55,615 nucleotides of DNA from assembly GCA_002687935.1 (NCBI GenBank), contig NZBN01000010.1:1-55615 (forward strand). Direction: 5' to 3'. Source of the stretch: Methanobacteriota archaeon. GTDB lineage: Archaea; Undinarchaeota; Undinarchaeia; Undinarchaeales; Undinarchaeaceae. A program made the position numbers and the translations under genes. The number at the start of each line of letters is the position of its first letter. The stretch's first letter is position 1. The notes below the pieces were generated by a model, which saw only the letters and a list, made by a program, of their open reading frames with translations, was not told the origin of the DNA and made no database searches. Positions 17,744 through 26,992 of the stretch are shown piece by piece.

Positions 17744-18901
17744 TCACTTCTTCACAACAATCTTAATAACATCGTTGGCTTTCAGTTCGTAATTCGCGCC
17801 TACTTTCTTCTTCGTTCTTGCATCAATTCCACAGAGGAAGGCATCTCCAATATCTGTGTGAATCAAATAAGCGAAGTCCTTCGCCGTCGTACCTGCAGGA
17901 ACAAGATGTACATCAGGCAGAACATTTCCCTTTTTGTCCGTCAGCTTGCTCTCGTCCTCGACAGGATAGACCGGAATCAAATTAAGAGTTTCTGAAACAA
18001 CTTTCTCAAGACATTGCTGAACTCCTGTGCTGCCGTATTTCTCAAGGACATCTCTCTTAATTATTTCCAGAACTTTCATATGCTCGTCGGAAGCCTCCAA
18101 AATTTTGAAGTCAGAATCTCCTGGCTTATATTCTATTATTTCGCTTTCATCAGCCTTTCTCAGCGCCAGCTCGGAATCTGCAGAAGTGGGGACAGAGTTT
18201 TCAAGAAGTTTTGCTGTCTCGAGGTCAATTTTGTTTGCGCAAATCAAAATGGGCATAGATACTTCTCTGAGCGCTGTCGCAAATTTCTTCAAATCTTCCT
18301 CAGGCCAGTCTTTTGCCTTCTCTAAGTCCAATTCAGCCTTTCTTGCCGCCGCGAGGATTTCCCCCTCCTTTACCTTTATACCTGAAAATTTATCTGCAAG
18401 CTCCTTGTGGACTTCTTTCTTCGAATGCGCCGCCTCTCTCGTTATCTTTCCCCAACCCTTCTCTATCAGCGAAAGAAACCAGAGGTCTAGTTCCTTCTCC
18501 AAAAAAGTGACATCTTCTTCCGGGTTGTGGCTTCCAGCCTCACATATCTGACCCTCTGCATCAGTCGAACCTGAAGCGTCGACTACGTGTATAAATGCGT
18601 CCGCCTGTGCAAGGTCGTTGAGAAATTGGTTCCCAAGCCCGCGTCCTTTGTGCGCGTCCGGGACAAGCCCAGCAACGTCGAAAAGCTCAACAGGAATGAA
18701 TCTTGTCCCTTTCTTGCACTTTCCACAGGAGTCTACTAGTTCAGTGCAGGGACAATCTTCTCTGATATAACCGACTCCGCGGTTCGGTTTTATTGTCGTA
18801 AAAGGATAGCTACCAGTTTCTGCATTTCCGAGAGTATTTGCATTAAAGAATGTAGATTTTCCGGCATTCGGCTTTCCCACTACTCCCACAAGTTTTCCCA
18901 T
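17744..18901 (-). CDS. ychF: YchF/OBG family GTPase (C-terminal TGS)
   Basis: MGKLVGVVGKPNAGKSTFFNA, DVAGLVPDAHKGRGLGNQFL; start trimmed from the ORF track to MGKLVG. Confidence 0.93.
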   Translation of the reverse strand: MGKLVGVVGKPNAGKSTFFNANTLGNAETGSYPFTTIKPNRGVGYIREDCPCTELVDSCGKCKKGTRFIPVELFDVAGLVPDAHKGRGLGNQFLNDLAQADAFIHVVDASGSTDAEGQICEAGSHNPEEDVTFLEKELDLWFLSLIEKGWGKITREAAHSKKEVHKELADKFSGIKVKEGEILAAARKAELDLEKAKDWPEEDLKKFATALREVSMPILICANKIDLETAKLLENSVPTSADSELALRKADESEIIEYKPGDSDFKILEASDEHMKVLEIIKRDVLEKYGSTGVQQCLEKVVSETLNLIPVYPVEDESKLTDKKGNVLPDVHLVPAGTTAKDFAYLIHTDIGDAFLCGIDARTKKKVGANYELKANDVIKIVVKK

Positions 18902-18962
18902 GGCACTTCTATGGTCTTTCGGGGTTTTAAACCTTTTATACAAGAAAGTACAGATAACTGAT

Positions 18963-19946
18963 ATGCGTGTTCTAGGAATAGAATCAACAGCTCACACCAT
19001 TGGTATTGGTGTTGTCGAGGATGGCGGAAAAGTCCTTTCCAGCGCCCGCCAGACCTATATTCCTGAAGAAGGTGGGATACTTCCAAGCGAGTCTGCCGAT
19101 TTTCTTTCCTCAAAATTTGAAGAAGTTTTACAGGAGTCTCTTGACGCTTCCGGCTGCTCCTTCAATGATATAGACGGAATTGCCTTTTCACAAGGTCCGG
19201 GTCTCGGTCCCTGTCTTCGTGTCGGCGCAGCAGCAGCAAGATATCTCGCAGTAAAACACAAGAAGCCCTTGATTGGAGTAAATCACTGTATTGCTCATAT
19301 TGAGATTGCAAAAGTCACAACTGGCGCAAAAGACCCAGTCATTCTCTATGTATCTGGTGGAAATTCACAGGTAATAGCATATGCCGAGGGACGCTATCGC
19401 GTCTTCGGAGAAACATTAGATATTGCAGTTGGAAATTGTCTTGATGCATTTTCCCGTGTTCTTGGACTTCAGCACCCTGGAGGACCAAAGATAGAGAAGC
19501 TGGCTTCCAAAGGAAAGAATTACATCGAACTTCCTTATGTTGTCAAAGGAATGGACCTGAGCTTTTCAGGTCTCTACTCAGACCTTAAGCGCAAAAAGCA
19601 ATCGGGACAGTATTCTGATGAAGATCTTTGCCATTCTTTCCAAGAGACAGCATTTGCCATGCTGACAGAGGCAACAGAGAGAGCAATGGCACATCTTGAC
19701 AAAGAAGAAGTTCTCGCTACCGGCGGGGTTGCTGCGAATTCACGACTTCAGAATATGTTGGAGATAATGGCAAAAGAAAGAGGTGCAAAATACTACGGGT
19801 GTCCAAGAGAGCACTGCGGAGATAATGGGGCAATGATTGCCTGGGCTGGCCTTCTTATGCTAAAGTCTAATAATACTCTTGATATAAAAGATTCAAAGAT
19901 AAATCCTACCTTCAGAACAGATGATGTGGATGTGACTTGGCTATGA
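18963..19946 (+). CDS. kae1: KEOPS subunit Kae1, tRNA N6-threonylcarbamoyladenosine synthase
   Basis: MRVLGIESTAHTIGIGVVEDG, HCIAHIEIAK, YVSGGNSQVIA; start trimmed to ATG 18963. Confidence 0.96.
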   Translation: MRVLGIESTAHTIGIGVVEDGGKVLSSARQTYIPEEGGILPSESADFLSSKFEEVLQESLDASGCSFNDIDGIAFSQGPGLGPCLRVGAAAARYLAVKHKKPLIGVNHCIAHIEIAKVTTGAKDPVILYVSGGNSQVIAYAEGRYRVFGETLDIAVGNCLDAFSRVLGLQHPGGPKIEKLASKGKNYIELPYVVKGMDLSFSGLYSDLKRKKQSGQYSDEDLCHSFQETAFAMLTEATERAMAHLDKEEVLATGGVAANSRLQNMLEIMAKERGAKYYGCPREHCGDNGAMIAWAGLLMLKSNNTLDIKDSKINPTFRTDDVDVTWL

Positions 19947-20851
19947 AAATCTCCGTAATAGGAACAGGAAATCTTGGAAGTGAAATAGCATTTATGCTGG
20001 CTCAGAAAGATCTTGGTGATATAGTTCTTCTCGATATAAACAAGGAACTTGCAGAGGGTCATCAGATTGATATTTTGCACTCGGCTTCCGGAATTGGATA
20101 TTCCGGAACGGTAAGTTATGCTTCCTCTCCTGAGGAAATTTCTGGAAGTAATCTTGTTATAATTACTGCTGGGGCTCCAAGACAGCCCAGTATGTCTAGA
20201 GAAGACCTTCTACATAAAAACGCAGAAATAATCAAATCAATATGTGCCGACATAAAGAAAAATGCCCCGGATTCAATTATACTTCTAACAACGAACCCGA
20301 GTGATATTATGCTTATGCTGGCTCTGCAGGATACTGGCTTTCCATCAGGAAGGGTTCTCGGCCTCGGGAACCTTCTGGACAGCTATCGTCTTCGAAGCTT
20401 AATCGCCAGTGAGACAGGGAAAAATATTACTGAAGTTGAAGCACTCGTTATTGGTCAGCACGGAGACAGAATGCTTCCTGTATTGTCAAGCTGCAAAGTT
20501 TCCGGGAAGTCTCTCTCTGAGCTTTTGGATGCTGATAAAATAAGCGAAATTTTTGAAAGGACCAAGTCAGCGGCTTCCAAACTTATCTCTAAAAAGGGCG
20601 CAACCGTCTTCGGTCCGGCCTCAGCAACAGTTGAAATTGCTGAGTCAATAATCAAAGACTTGAAAAAAGAGCTCCCAGTTATTGCTTCTCTGAATGGAGA
20701 ATATGCTTTATTTGAAGTTTCTATGGGAATTACCGGTATCCTCGGAAAATCCGGTCTTGAAAGTATTTCTGAACTGGAATTAAATGAGTCTGAGAAAAAA
20801 AATCTTCAGGAAACATCTACTTTTCTTAAGAAAAAGTTTTCAGAAATTTAG
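19943..20851 (+). CDS. mdh: Malate/lactate dehydrogenase family
   Basis: ISVIGTGNLGSEIA, ITAGAPRQPSMSREDLL, TNPSDIM, GQHGDRMLPV; ATGA overlap with kae1. Confidence 0.9.
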   Translation: MKISVIGTGNLGSEIAFMLAQKDLGDIVLLDINKELAEGHQIDILHSASGIGYSGTVSYASSPEEISGSNLVIITAGAPRQPSMSREDLLHKNAEIIKSICADIKKNAPDSIILLTTNPSDIMLMLALQDTGFPSGRVLGLGNLLDSYRLRSLIASETGKNITEVEALVIGQHGDRMLPVLSSCKVSGKSLSELLDADKISEIFERTKSAASKLISKKGATVFGPASATVEIAESIIKDLKKELPVIASLNGEYALFEVSMGITGILGKSGLESISELELNESEKKNLQETSTFLKKKFSEI

Positions 20852-21345
20852 GACTCGTATTCTCGCAGTTTTATTCCAGCCTCTTCAAGTAGAGAAAGTG
20901 AGTCTTTGTCATCATAATTTTTCATATAAATGACTTCCTTTACCCCTGCGTTGGCAATCATTTTTGCGCAGGTGTAGCACGGCGTGTGAGTGCAATAAAG
21001 TGTTGCACCTTCTACACCAACTCCGAAAAGTGCTGCCTGAATTATTGCATTCTGTTCAGCATGAACTGTTCTGCTACAGTGATCTCGCAGGTTTTCAGGG
21101 TTTTCCCCGGCCTTGATAACATTACACCCAACTTCAGAACAGTGTTTTGTCCCTCTTGAAGCTCCATTATACCCGGTTGATATTATTCTGCGATTCTTTA
21201 CCAGTATTGCTCCGACCTTTGCCCTGTTGCAGGTAGAGCGCTCCTTCACAAGATTGGTTATATCAATAAAATAAGTGTCCCAACTGGTTCTATTCTTCTC
21301 AGCCTCCTCGTTGGGAAGCGAATAATGAGGTGTTTCGTTTTCCAT
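20848..21345 (-). CDS. dCMP deaminase
   Basis: HAEQNAI and PCYTCAKM zinc-deaminase motifs. Confidence 0.93.
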   Translation of the reverse strand: MENETPHYSLPNEEAEKNRTSWDTYFIDITNLVKERSTCNRAKVGAILVKNRRIISTGYNGASRGTKHCSEVGCNVIKAGENPENLRDHCSRTVHAEQNAIIQAALFGVGVEGATLYCTHTPCYTCAKMIANAGVKEVIYMKNYDDKDSLSLLEEAGIKLREYES

Positions 21346-21386
21346 ACTCCCAAATCTTATTAATGTCCTTCTCTATTTATATTTTC

Positions 21387-21992
21387 ATGAATAAGTTGCT
21401 GAAGGTGGGAGCTGAAGCGAAGCTTTCTCTTGAAGAGGGTATTGTAATCAAAGAAAGAATCTCAAAAGGCTACAGATTGCCTGAGATAGATGCTTCTCTA
21501 AGAAATAAAAGAACCCGTAGGGAGGCAAGTCTTCTCGATAAGGCAAGGCGAGCCCAGCTAAAAGTTCCTGCAGTCAAGAATCTTGACAAGGATACTAATA
21601 CAATATCGATGGAATTTATAGACGGCGATATGTTTCACAAAGTCATGGGTTCATCACTTTCAAAAAAACTCGGCTCTGAACTTGCAAAGCTCCATGATGC
21701 AGGTCTTATTCACGGAGACCTTACGACATCAAATATTCTTGTAAAGTCCAAGGACATATATCTCATTGATTTTGGTCTTGGAGAGGTTTCAGATTCAATT
21801 GAAAAAAAGGCAGTTGATATCAGAGTTTTGAAGGAGTCAATCAAGGCAAGTCATCCAAAGGATTCTGATAAATATATTGAATCAATAATCTCTGGATATT
21901 CTTCTTCTGAAAATTCCGATGCTGTTATGGAGCGCCTTGAACAAGTTGAGGGTAGAGGTCGTTACAAGAAAAAGGTGAAAAAAGTAAAATGA
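21387..21992 (+). CDS. bud32: KEOPS kinase Bud32
   Basis: IHGDLTTSNIL, IDFGLGEVSDSIEKKAVD; start trimmed to MNKLLKVGAEAKL. Confidence 0.95.
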   Translation: MNKLLKVGAEAKLSLEEGIVIKERISKGYRLPEIDASLRNKRTRREASLLDKARRAQLKVPAVKNLDKDTNTISMEFIDGDMFHKVMGSSLSKKLGSELAKLHDAGLIHGDLTTSNILVKSKDIYLIDFGLGEVSDSIEKKAVDIRVLKESIKASHPKDSDKYIESIISGYSSSENSDAVMERLEQVEGRGRYKKKVKKVK

Positions 21993-22405
21993 AAATTTAC
22001 ACGCAGTCAGATAATGAATGGTTTGGAAGATTTTCGGAAGACTCCGAGCTTAAGGAGAGTATTTTAGAGCTAGCAAAAGAGAAGGGGGTAGAGTCTGGAT
22101 ATTTTACTATAATAGGGGCTGTGAAAAACAGTCGTTTTTCTTATTACGATCAAACACAGAAACAATATCGTGAGATGCGCCTTGACGAACACGCGGAAAT
22201 ACTGAATTGCACCGGCAATATAAGTCTTCTCGAGGGGAAGCCTTTTATCCATGCCCATATAACATTTGCAGATTCTGAAGGAAGATCTTATGGTGGGCAT
22301 CTTGTAGGGGCAAGAATTTTTGCCGCTGAAATATACCTAAAAAAATTCCCAAATTCTCTTGAAAGAGAGCCGGATGAAAGTACAGGACTCCAATTACTAA
22401 AATGA
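21989..22405 (+). CDS. PPC/DUF296 domain protein
   Basis: GYFTIIGAVKNSRFSYYD...HAHITFADSEGRSYGGHLVGA. Confidence 0.9.
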   Translation: MKIYTQSDNEWFGRFSEDSELKESILELAKEKGVESGYFTIIGAVKNSRFSYYDQTQKQYREMRLDEHAEILNCTGNISLLEGKPFIHAHITFADSEGRSYGGHLVGARIFAAEIYLKKFPNSLEREPDESTGLQLLK

Positions 22406-22953
22406 GATATTACTTTGCAACTTCAAATGCTTCGAAATTCAAGGAAATTTCTGCGTTTTTTAATGCTGCAGACTTAGACTTAGAACACTGTGAAATTGAG
22501 CTGGAAGAGCTCCAAGCTGATACATTCGAGGAAATAGCTCTTCACAGTGCAAGAAAAGCGCATGAATCGCTTGATAAGCCTGTATTTGTCGAAGATGCCG
22601 GCATTTCAGTTGACGCTTTGGATGGTTTTCCTGGCCCTTTTACAAAATATGTGTTTTACACTATAGGAATTCAGGGATTGCTCAAGCTTTTGGAAGGTGT
22701 TTCCGACAGAAAAGCGGAGTACCACTCCGTATTAGCATACAAGGACGAAAATCAAGAAAAAGTATTTAAAGGTAGTTGTAGAGGTAGTATAGCGCGAGAG
22801 CACCGTGGTAATGAAGGTTGGGGATGGGATCCGGTGTTTATTCCTGAAGGGAAGGACTTCACTTTTGGTGAAAATTATTCTTCCAAAAAGGAATATTCTC
22901 ATCGCGCACAGAGTGCAAAGGCGCTCGTAGATTGGCTAAAAACTAATGGCTAG
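22402..22953 (+). CDS. rdgB: XTP/dITP diphosphatase (RdgB/HAM1)
   Basis: FATSNASKFKEI, FVEDAGISVDALDGFPGPFTKYV, GWGWDPVFIPEG. Confidence 0.95.
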   Translation: MRYYFATSNASKFKEISAFFNAADLDLEHCEIELEELQADTFEEIALHSARKAHESLDKPVFVEDAGISVDALDGFPGPFTKYVFYTIGIQGLLKLLEGVSDRKAEYHSVLAYKDENQEKVFKGSCRGSIAREHRGNEGWGWDPVFIPEGKDFTFGENYSSKKEYSHRAQSAKALVDWLKTNG

Positions 22954-23392
22954 AATGTATTCAAGAAATAAGGGAAAATCAGGCTCAGAAAGGCCGCTTA
23001 ATCGCGAGAGTCCTGAGTGGGTTACACTTTCTTCGGCAGAAGTCGAAAAACTCGTAAAGAAGCTATCATCTGAGGGCGTTTCCCCTGCTCAGATAGGTCT
23101 TCGTCTAAGAGATGAATACGGAGTTCCTGATGTAAAAGCCCTCACAGGAAAAAGACTTTCATCAATTATAGAGTCAGATGATGAGGCACTTCCTCACGAT
23201 TTGTCAGATTTAGTTTCAAAAGCTAAGCAACTCAAAACACATCTTCTTAAATCAAGAAAGGATTTGAGTGCAAAAAGAGGACTCGATTTTACAGAGGCAA
23301 AGATAAGAAAACTTGGAAAATATTACGTATCTTCAGGAAAACTTCCAAAAAGCTGGAAATATACAAAAGCAATGAGTGAGGTTTCAGAATAA
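22946..23392 (+). CDS. rps15: 30S ribosomal protein S15
   Basis: MARMYSRNKGKSGSERP...; S15P/S13e archaeal type. Confidence 0.95.
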   Translation: MARMYSRNKGKSGSERPLNRESPEWVTLSSAEVEKLVKKLSSEGVSPAQIGLRLRDEYGVPDVKALTGKRLSSIIESDDEALPHDLSDLVSKAKQLKTHLLKSRKDLSAKRGLDFTEAKIRKLGKYYVSSGKLPKSWKYTKAMSEVSE

Positions 23393-23393
23393 T

Positions 23394-23972
23394 ATGGCAG
23401 CACCAAGGACAGTGGACAAGTGGAAGTCGAAGAAGTGGTATTCAGTAATTGCTCCTGACATCTTCAAAAATGTTATCCTTGGCGACACAGTTGCAGCCAA
23501 TTCCAGAATAATTCCTGGTCGAATTGTAGAGGCAAATCTTTCAGACGTTGTTGCAGGCTATGATTCTCGAAGACCGACAAAAAAACTAAGATTCAAAATA
23601 AAAGATGTTCAGGGAGAGAAGGCAAATACACTTTTCCTTGGGCACAGACTTCACAATGAGTTTGAACGTGGTCTTGCTAGAAAAAATTCAAGTAAAGTAT
23701 ATTCAAACGATGTTCTTTCCACTAGTGACGGAAAGAAAATCAGGTTAAAGGGTGTTCTTGTAACCACATCTCCTGTAAATCAGGCAATAAAACAGGATAT
23801 GAGGGTCAAATATCAGGAAATTATCAAAAAGGAAGCTTCATCAAAAAAGCGTGATGAGTTTATTCATTTTATTCTTTCAGGAAAGCTGTCCGGAAAGCTC
23901 AGGTCAGAAATAAAAAGCATAGCTTCCTTAAAACATGCGTTAATTCAGAAGACAGAGCTTATTGCTGAATAA
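23394..23972 (+). CDS. rps3ae: 30S ribosomal protein S3Ae
   Basis: DKWKSKKWYSVIAPDIFKNVILGDTVA; start trimmed to MAAPRTV. Confidence 0.95.
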   Translation: MAAPRTVDKWKSKKWYSVIAPDIFKNVILGDTVAANSRIIPGRIVEANLSDVVAGYDSRRPTKKLRFKIKDVQGEKANTLFLGHRLHNEFERGLARKNSSKVYSNDVLSTSDGKKIRLKGVLVTTSPVNQAIKQDMRVKYQEIIKKEASSKKRDEFIHFILSGKLSGKLRSEIKSIASLKHALIQKTELIAE

Positions 23973-24167
23973 GATTTTGTTTTTGCATTGACTTCAACAC
24001 TACCCTTTTATACTTCCTAAGTCACTTATTTTAGCGCAATGAAGAAGTGAACACCCTCTGATTGCCCCAAAAATGATGAACGGTTGGTAGCTTCTGAGCA
24101 ACATACTCTTTCTATTTTCTTGTATCTATTCGCAATTGTTTTATATCCACTCTTCATAGTTCCTTTC

Positions 24168-25517
24168 ATGGAAAAACTCCTCAAAGAGGTCCTGAAAAGA
24201 GTAAATCCTTCAAAAGAAGAGATTGATGCAATTTCTGAATTCACTAAAAAGGTTCTAAAAACTGCAAAGAGTCTCGGTGTTGAGGCCACAGTCCAGGGCT
24301 CAATTGCCAAAGATACATGGGTTTCTGGAACTCACGATCTTGATGTTTTTATTTGTTTCAATGAGGATGTTCCACGCTCCCGCCTGGAGAAAGACGGAAT
24401 TTCATTCGGAAAGAAAATAATCAAGGAACTTGGAGGAAAGCCTGAACTTGTCTATGCTGAACATCCATATACAAAAAGCACAATTGCTGGGTTTGTTCTT
24501 GATATAGTTCCCTGCTACAAACTGGAATCTGCGTCAAAAATAAAGAGTGCTGTGGACAGGACTCCCTTTCACACTGAATACATTCTCAAAAATTTCTCAG
24601 GAAAGCAGACATCTGAGGTCCGTCTTCTCAAAAGATTCATGAAGGGTATAGGAGTATACGGGGCTAAGGAGAAAGTCCGGGGCTTCTCTGGTTATCTTTG
24701 CGAACTTCTGATTCTGGAATATGGAAGTTTCTTGGACTTGATTTCTGCCGCAGGAAAGTGGAAAGTAGGTCAGTCACTTGACAAGGAAAAGTTCGGAACA
24801 GCAAAAAACTTCGATGATTCTCTTATCGTTATAGACCCAACAGATAAGAATAGAAATGTTGCCGCGGCTCTGGATAAGGATAAGTATGAAATATTCATTA
24901 AAGCTTCTCGTGAATTTCAGAGAAAACACAAAATCGAATTCTTCTTCCCAAATGAAGTAAAAAGCTTTTCAAAAGAGAGTTTAAAAAAAGAGCTTTCTAA
25001 AAGAGGACATTTGGCAATTCTGGAGTTCAAGCCCCCGAAAGTTGTTGAAGATATATTGTATTCACAATTAAGAAAGAGTGCACATACTATCGTAGCTTTT
25101 ATGAAAAGGGCACATTTTCCAGTTCTCGGATATTCATATACATCAGGAGACTTTTCCCATATCCTTTTAGATCTGGAGATTGCGTCTCTTCCTGATAAAC
25201 AGAAGGTGGATGGACCTCCAACTGATGTTGACCAGAAATTCCAGGACGAATTTGCGAAAAAACACAAAAAGAATAAGACCTGGATTTCAGGAGGTCGCTG
25301 GCATGTTGAAATTGACAGAGTTCACAGGACTCCTGAGTCATTATTAAATGAAATAATTAAAAGTCCTAAAGATTATGGAATCGGCAAGTATGTTGCAGAA
25401 TCTCTTTCTAAGGAGTGTAAACTATTATCTTCTGCGGAGATTCTGGACTCAGATTCTGAGGAACTTGCTAAGTTTATCACAAGTTATCTTTCAAAGAAGA
25501 AACCATGGGAGTGGTAG
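24168..25517 (+). CDS. cca: CCA tRNA nucleotidyltransferase, archaeal class I
   Basis: GSIAKDTWVSGTHDLDVFICF; RGFSGYLCELLI; start trimmed to MEKLLKEVL. Confidence 0.95.
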   Translation: MEKLLKEVLKRVNPSKEEIDAISEFTKKVLKTAKSLGVEATVQGSIAKDTWVSGTHDLDVFICFNEDVPRSRLEKDGISFGKKIIKELGGKPELVYAEHPYTKSTIAGFVLDIVPCYKLESASKIKSAVDRTPFHTEYILKNFSGKQTSEVRLLKRFMKGIGVYGAKEKVRGFSGYLCELLILEYGSFLDLISAAGKWKVGQSLDKEKFGTAKNFDDSLIVIDPTDKNRNVAAALDKDKYEIFIKASREFQRKHKIEFFFPNEVKSFSKESLKKELSKRGHLAILEFKPPKVVEDILYSQLRKSAHTIVAFMKRAHFPVLGYSYTSGDFSHILLDLEIASLPDKQKVDGPPTDVDQKFQDEFAKKHKKNKTWISGGRWHVEIDRVHRTPESLLNEIIKSPKDYGIGKYVAESLSKECKLLSSAEILDSDSEELAKFITSYLSKKKPWEW

Positions 25518-25533
25518 ACAATTATAGTCTTAT

Positions 25534-25653
25534 CTATTCGTCGTCGTCTTCTCCGTTGTCTTCTTCGTCCTCACTGTAGTTGTCATCATCATCATCTTCG
25601 AAACTTTCTTCGTCTTCGTCGTCTTCCCTATCGTAGTGTTCTTTGTCTTCCAT
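25534..25653 (-). CDS. 39-aa hyperacidic microprotein MEDKEHYDREDDEDEESFEDDDDDNYSEDEEDNGEDDDE
   Basis: Not in ORF track (<60 aa). GGAGG Shine-Dalgarno 5 nt upstream of the ATG and upstream AT-rich TATA-like element on the minus strand; 27/39 residues are D/E. Confidence 0.65.
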   Translation of the reverse strand: MEDKEHYDREDDEDEESFEDDDDDNYSEDEEDNGEDDDE

Positions 25654-25783
25654 TTTTACCTCCAAATGAAATTACTATAGGGCTCCGTTCAGGAATATAA
25701 ATATTTTTCTATAAATCAGAACTTTGCACCTTTAGTCTATTCTGCACCTAAAGTCACGATTTTCAGCTACATTAAGTGCAAAG

Positions 25784-26206
25784 CTATAAATCAGAACTTT
25801 CACGGTTTATTTCAATTATCTCATCAAGTCGTTTTCCGTCATCATAAGCAAAACTTTTTGAAATTTTGAAATTTTCACCTTTAGTCATCTGTATCTTCGC
25901 CATATCAAGAAATATCCAATCACTTCCTCCAAACTTGACTGCAATCCAGGGTTTTGCCCCAAAGGTCTGTGAGAATGTTATTAGTTTTACAATTTCTTCA
26001 TAACTAAGGTGAACATAATCTCCAGCAACGGACTTACATTCAAATGCAAAAGTCGTCTTTCCGTCGCTTGCCACAACATCAGGGCATGGTCTTCTCGATA
26101 CTCCGCTTCCCGCCGCTCTAAGTGCCGCGAAGCCCCGTTCCCAGAGCATTCCAATCAGCTCGCGCTCAGCTCTTGCCCCTTTTCCGTATTTGTCTTTTAC
26201 TGCCAC
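25784..26206 (-). CDS. hjc: Archaeal Holliday junction resolvase Hjc
   Basis: YGKGARAERELIGMLWERGFAALRAAGSG...PDVVASDGKTTFAFECKS. Confidence 0.94.
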   Translation of the reverse strand: MAVKDKYGKGARAERELIGMLWERGFAALRAAGSGVSRRPCPDVVASDGKTTFAFECKSVAGDYVHLSYEEIVKLITFSQTFGAKPWIAVKFGGSDWIFLDMAKIQMTKGENFKISKSFAYDDGKRLDEIIEINRESSDL

Positions 26207-26243
26207 TAAAAACTTAAATATCTCTAGCCTATTAAAATTAACT

Positions 26244-26843
26244 ATGGCGAAAAAGAAAGAGAGAACTGGAGAATGGTGGAGAAAGTATACAAAACGCTAT
26301 ATAGATGAAGATGTTTCCCAGAAAAAAGTTCCAAACAGGCTGAAGAGAAAGCAAGTTCCGAAACAAAAAGCACAGGAACTTCCGTATATTGGTTTTTCAG
26401 AACCTTTCAAGGATATTCAAAACCTTTCAAAGGGAATAAACCAGATGTTTACAGATATGCTGAATCGGGACTTTTCCAAATCCCCTGAGCTTCCAAGGAC
26501 TCTCAAGATGCAGGAAGGTCTCTTTCGTCAGCCGATTGTTCAGGTAAAAGAGGGAAAGAAAGACCTAATTGTAAAAGTCGAGCTCCCTGGTCTAAGAAAG
26601 GATGATATAAATCTAAAAGTTGAGGGAAGTCACCTAATAATAGATGCCAGTATAAAATCAGATAAAAAACAGAAAGATTCAGGTTATATTGGCTTTTCAT
26701 CCAATTATATGGGTTTCAGAAACGTTGTCAGGCTTCCGGTTCCTGTTGATAAAAACCTCAGTAGGGCCACTTACAAGTCCGGTATACTTACTATAATCTT
26801 AAGAAAACTCCCTCCAGGTGAAGGCGAAATCGATATAGAGTAG
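26244..26843 (+). CDS. Hsp20/alpha-crystallin family small heat shock protein
   Basis: KDLIVKVELPGLRKDDINLKVEGSHLIIDA alpha-crystallin core; start trimmed to MAKKKERTGEWW. Confidence 0.9.
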   Translation: MAKKKERTGEWWRKYTKRYIDEDVSQKKVPNRLKRKQVPKQKAQELPYIGFSEPFKDIQNLSKGINQMFTDMLNRDFSKSPELPRTLKMQEGLFRQPIVQVKEGKKDLIVKVELPGLRKDDINLKVEGSHLIIDASIKSDKKQKDSGYIGFSSNYMGFRNVVRLPVPVDKNLSRATYKSGILTIILRKLPPGEGEIDIE

Positions 26844-26883
26844 TGGAATATTATTTAAGACTCTTAGCTCATAGTTTCTGCGT

Positions 26884-26955
26884 GCCTCAGTAGCTCAGTG
26901 GTAGAGCGCGTCATTGGTAATGACGAGGTCGCGAGTTCAACTCTCGTCTGAGGCT
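26884..26955 (+). tRNA. tRNA-Thr (GGT)
   Basis: GCCTCAG/CTGAGGC acceptor; CGTCA-TTGGTAA-TGACG anticodon arm; GTTCAA T-loop; no encoded CCA. Confidence 0.95.
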
Positions 26956-26992
26956 TAGTAAACTCTATATATTTTCTTAACCATGTTTATTT

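Noticed and set aside
18902-18962. Upstream extensions of ychF (to 18943) and kae1 (to 18900) in the ORF track
   Set aside because: The two extensions overlap in the divergent promoter; conserved N-termini begin at MGKLVGVV and MRVLGIES.
26884-26955. Possible integration site at tRNA-Thr
   Set aside because: No duplicated tRNA 3' end or integrase visible nearby.
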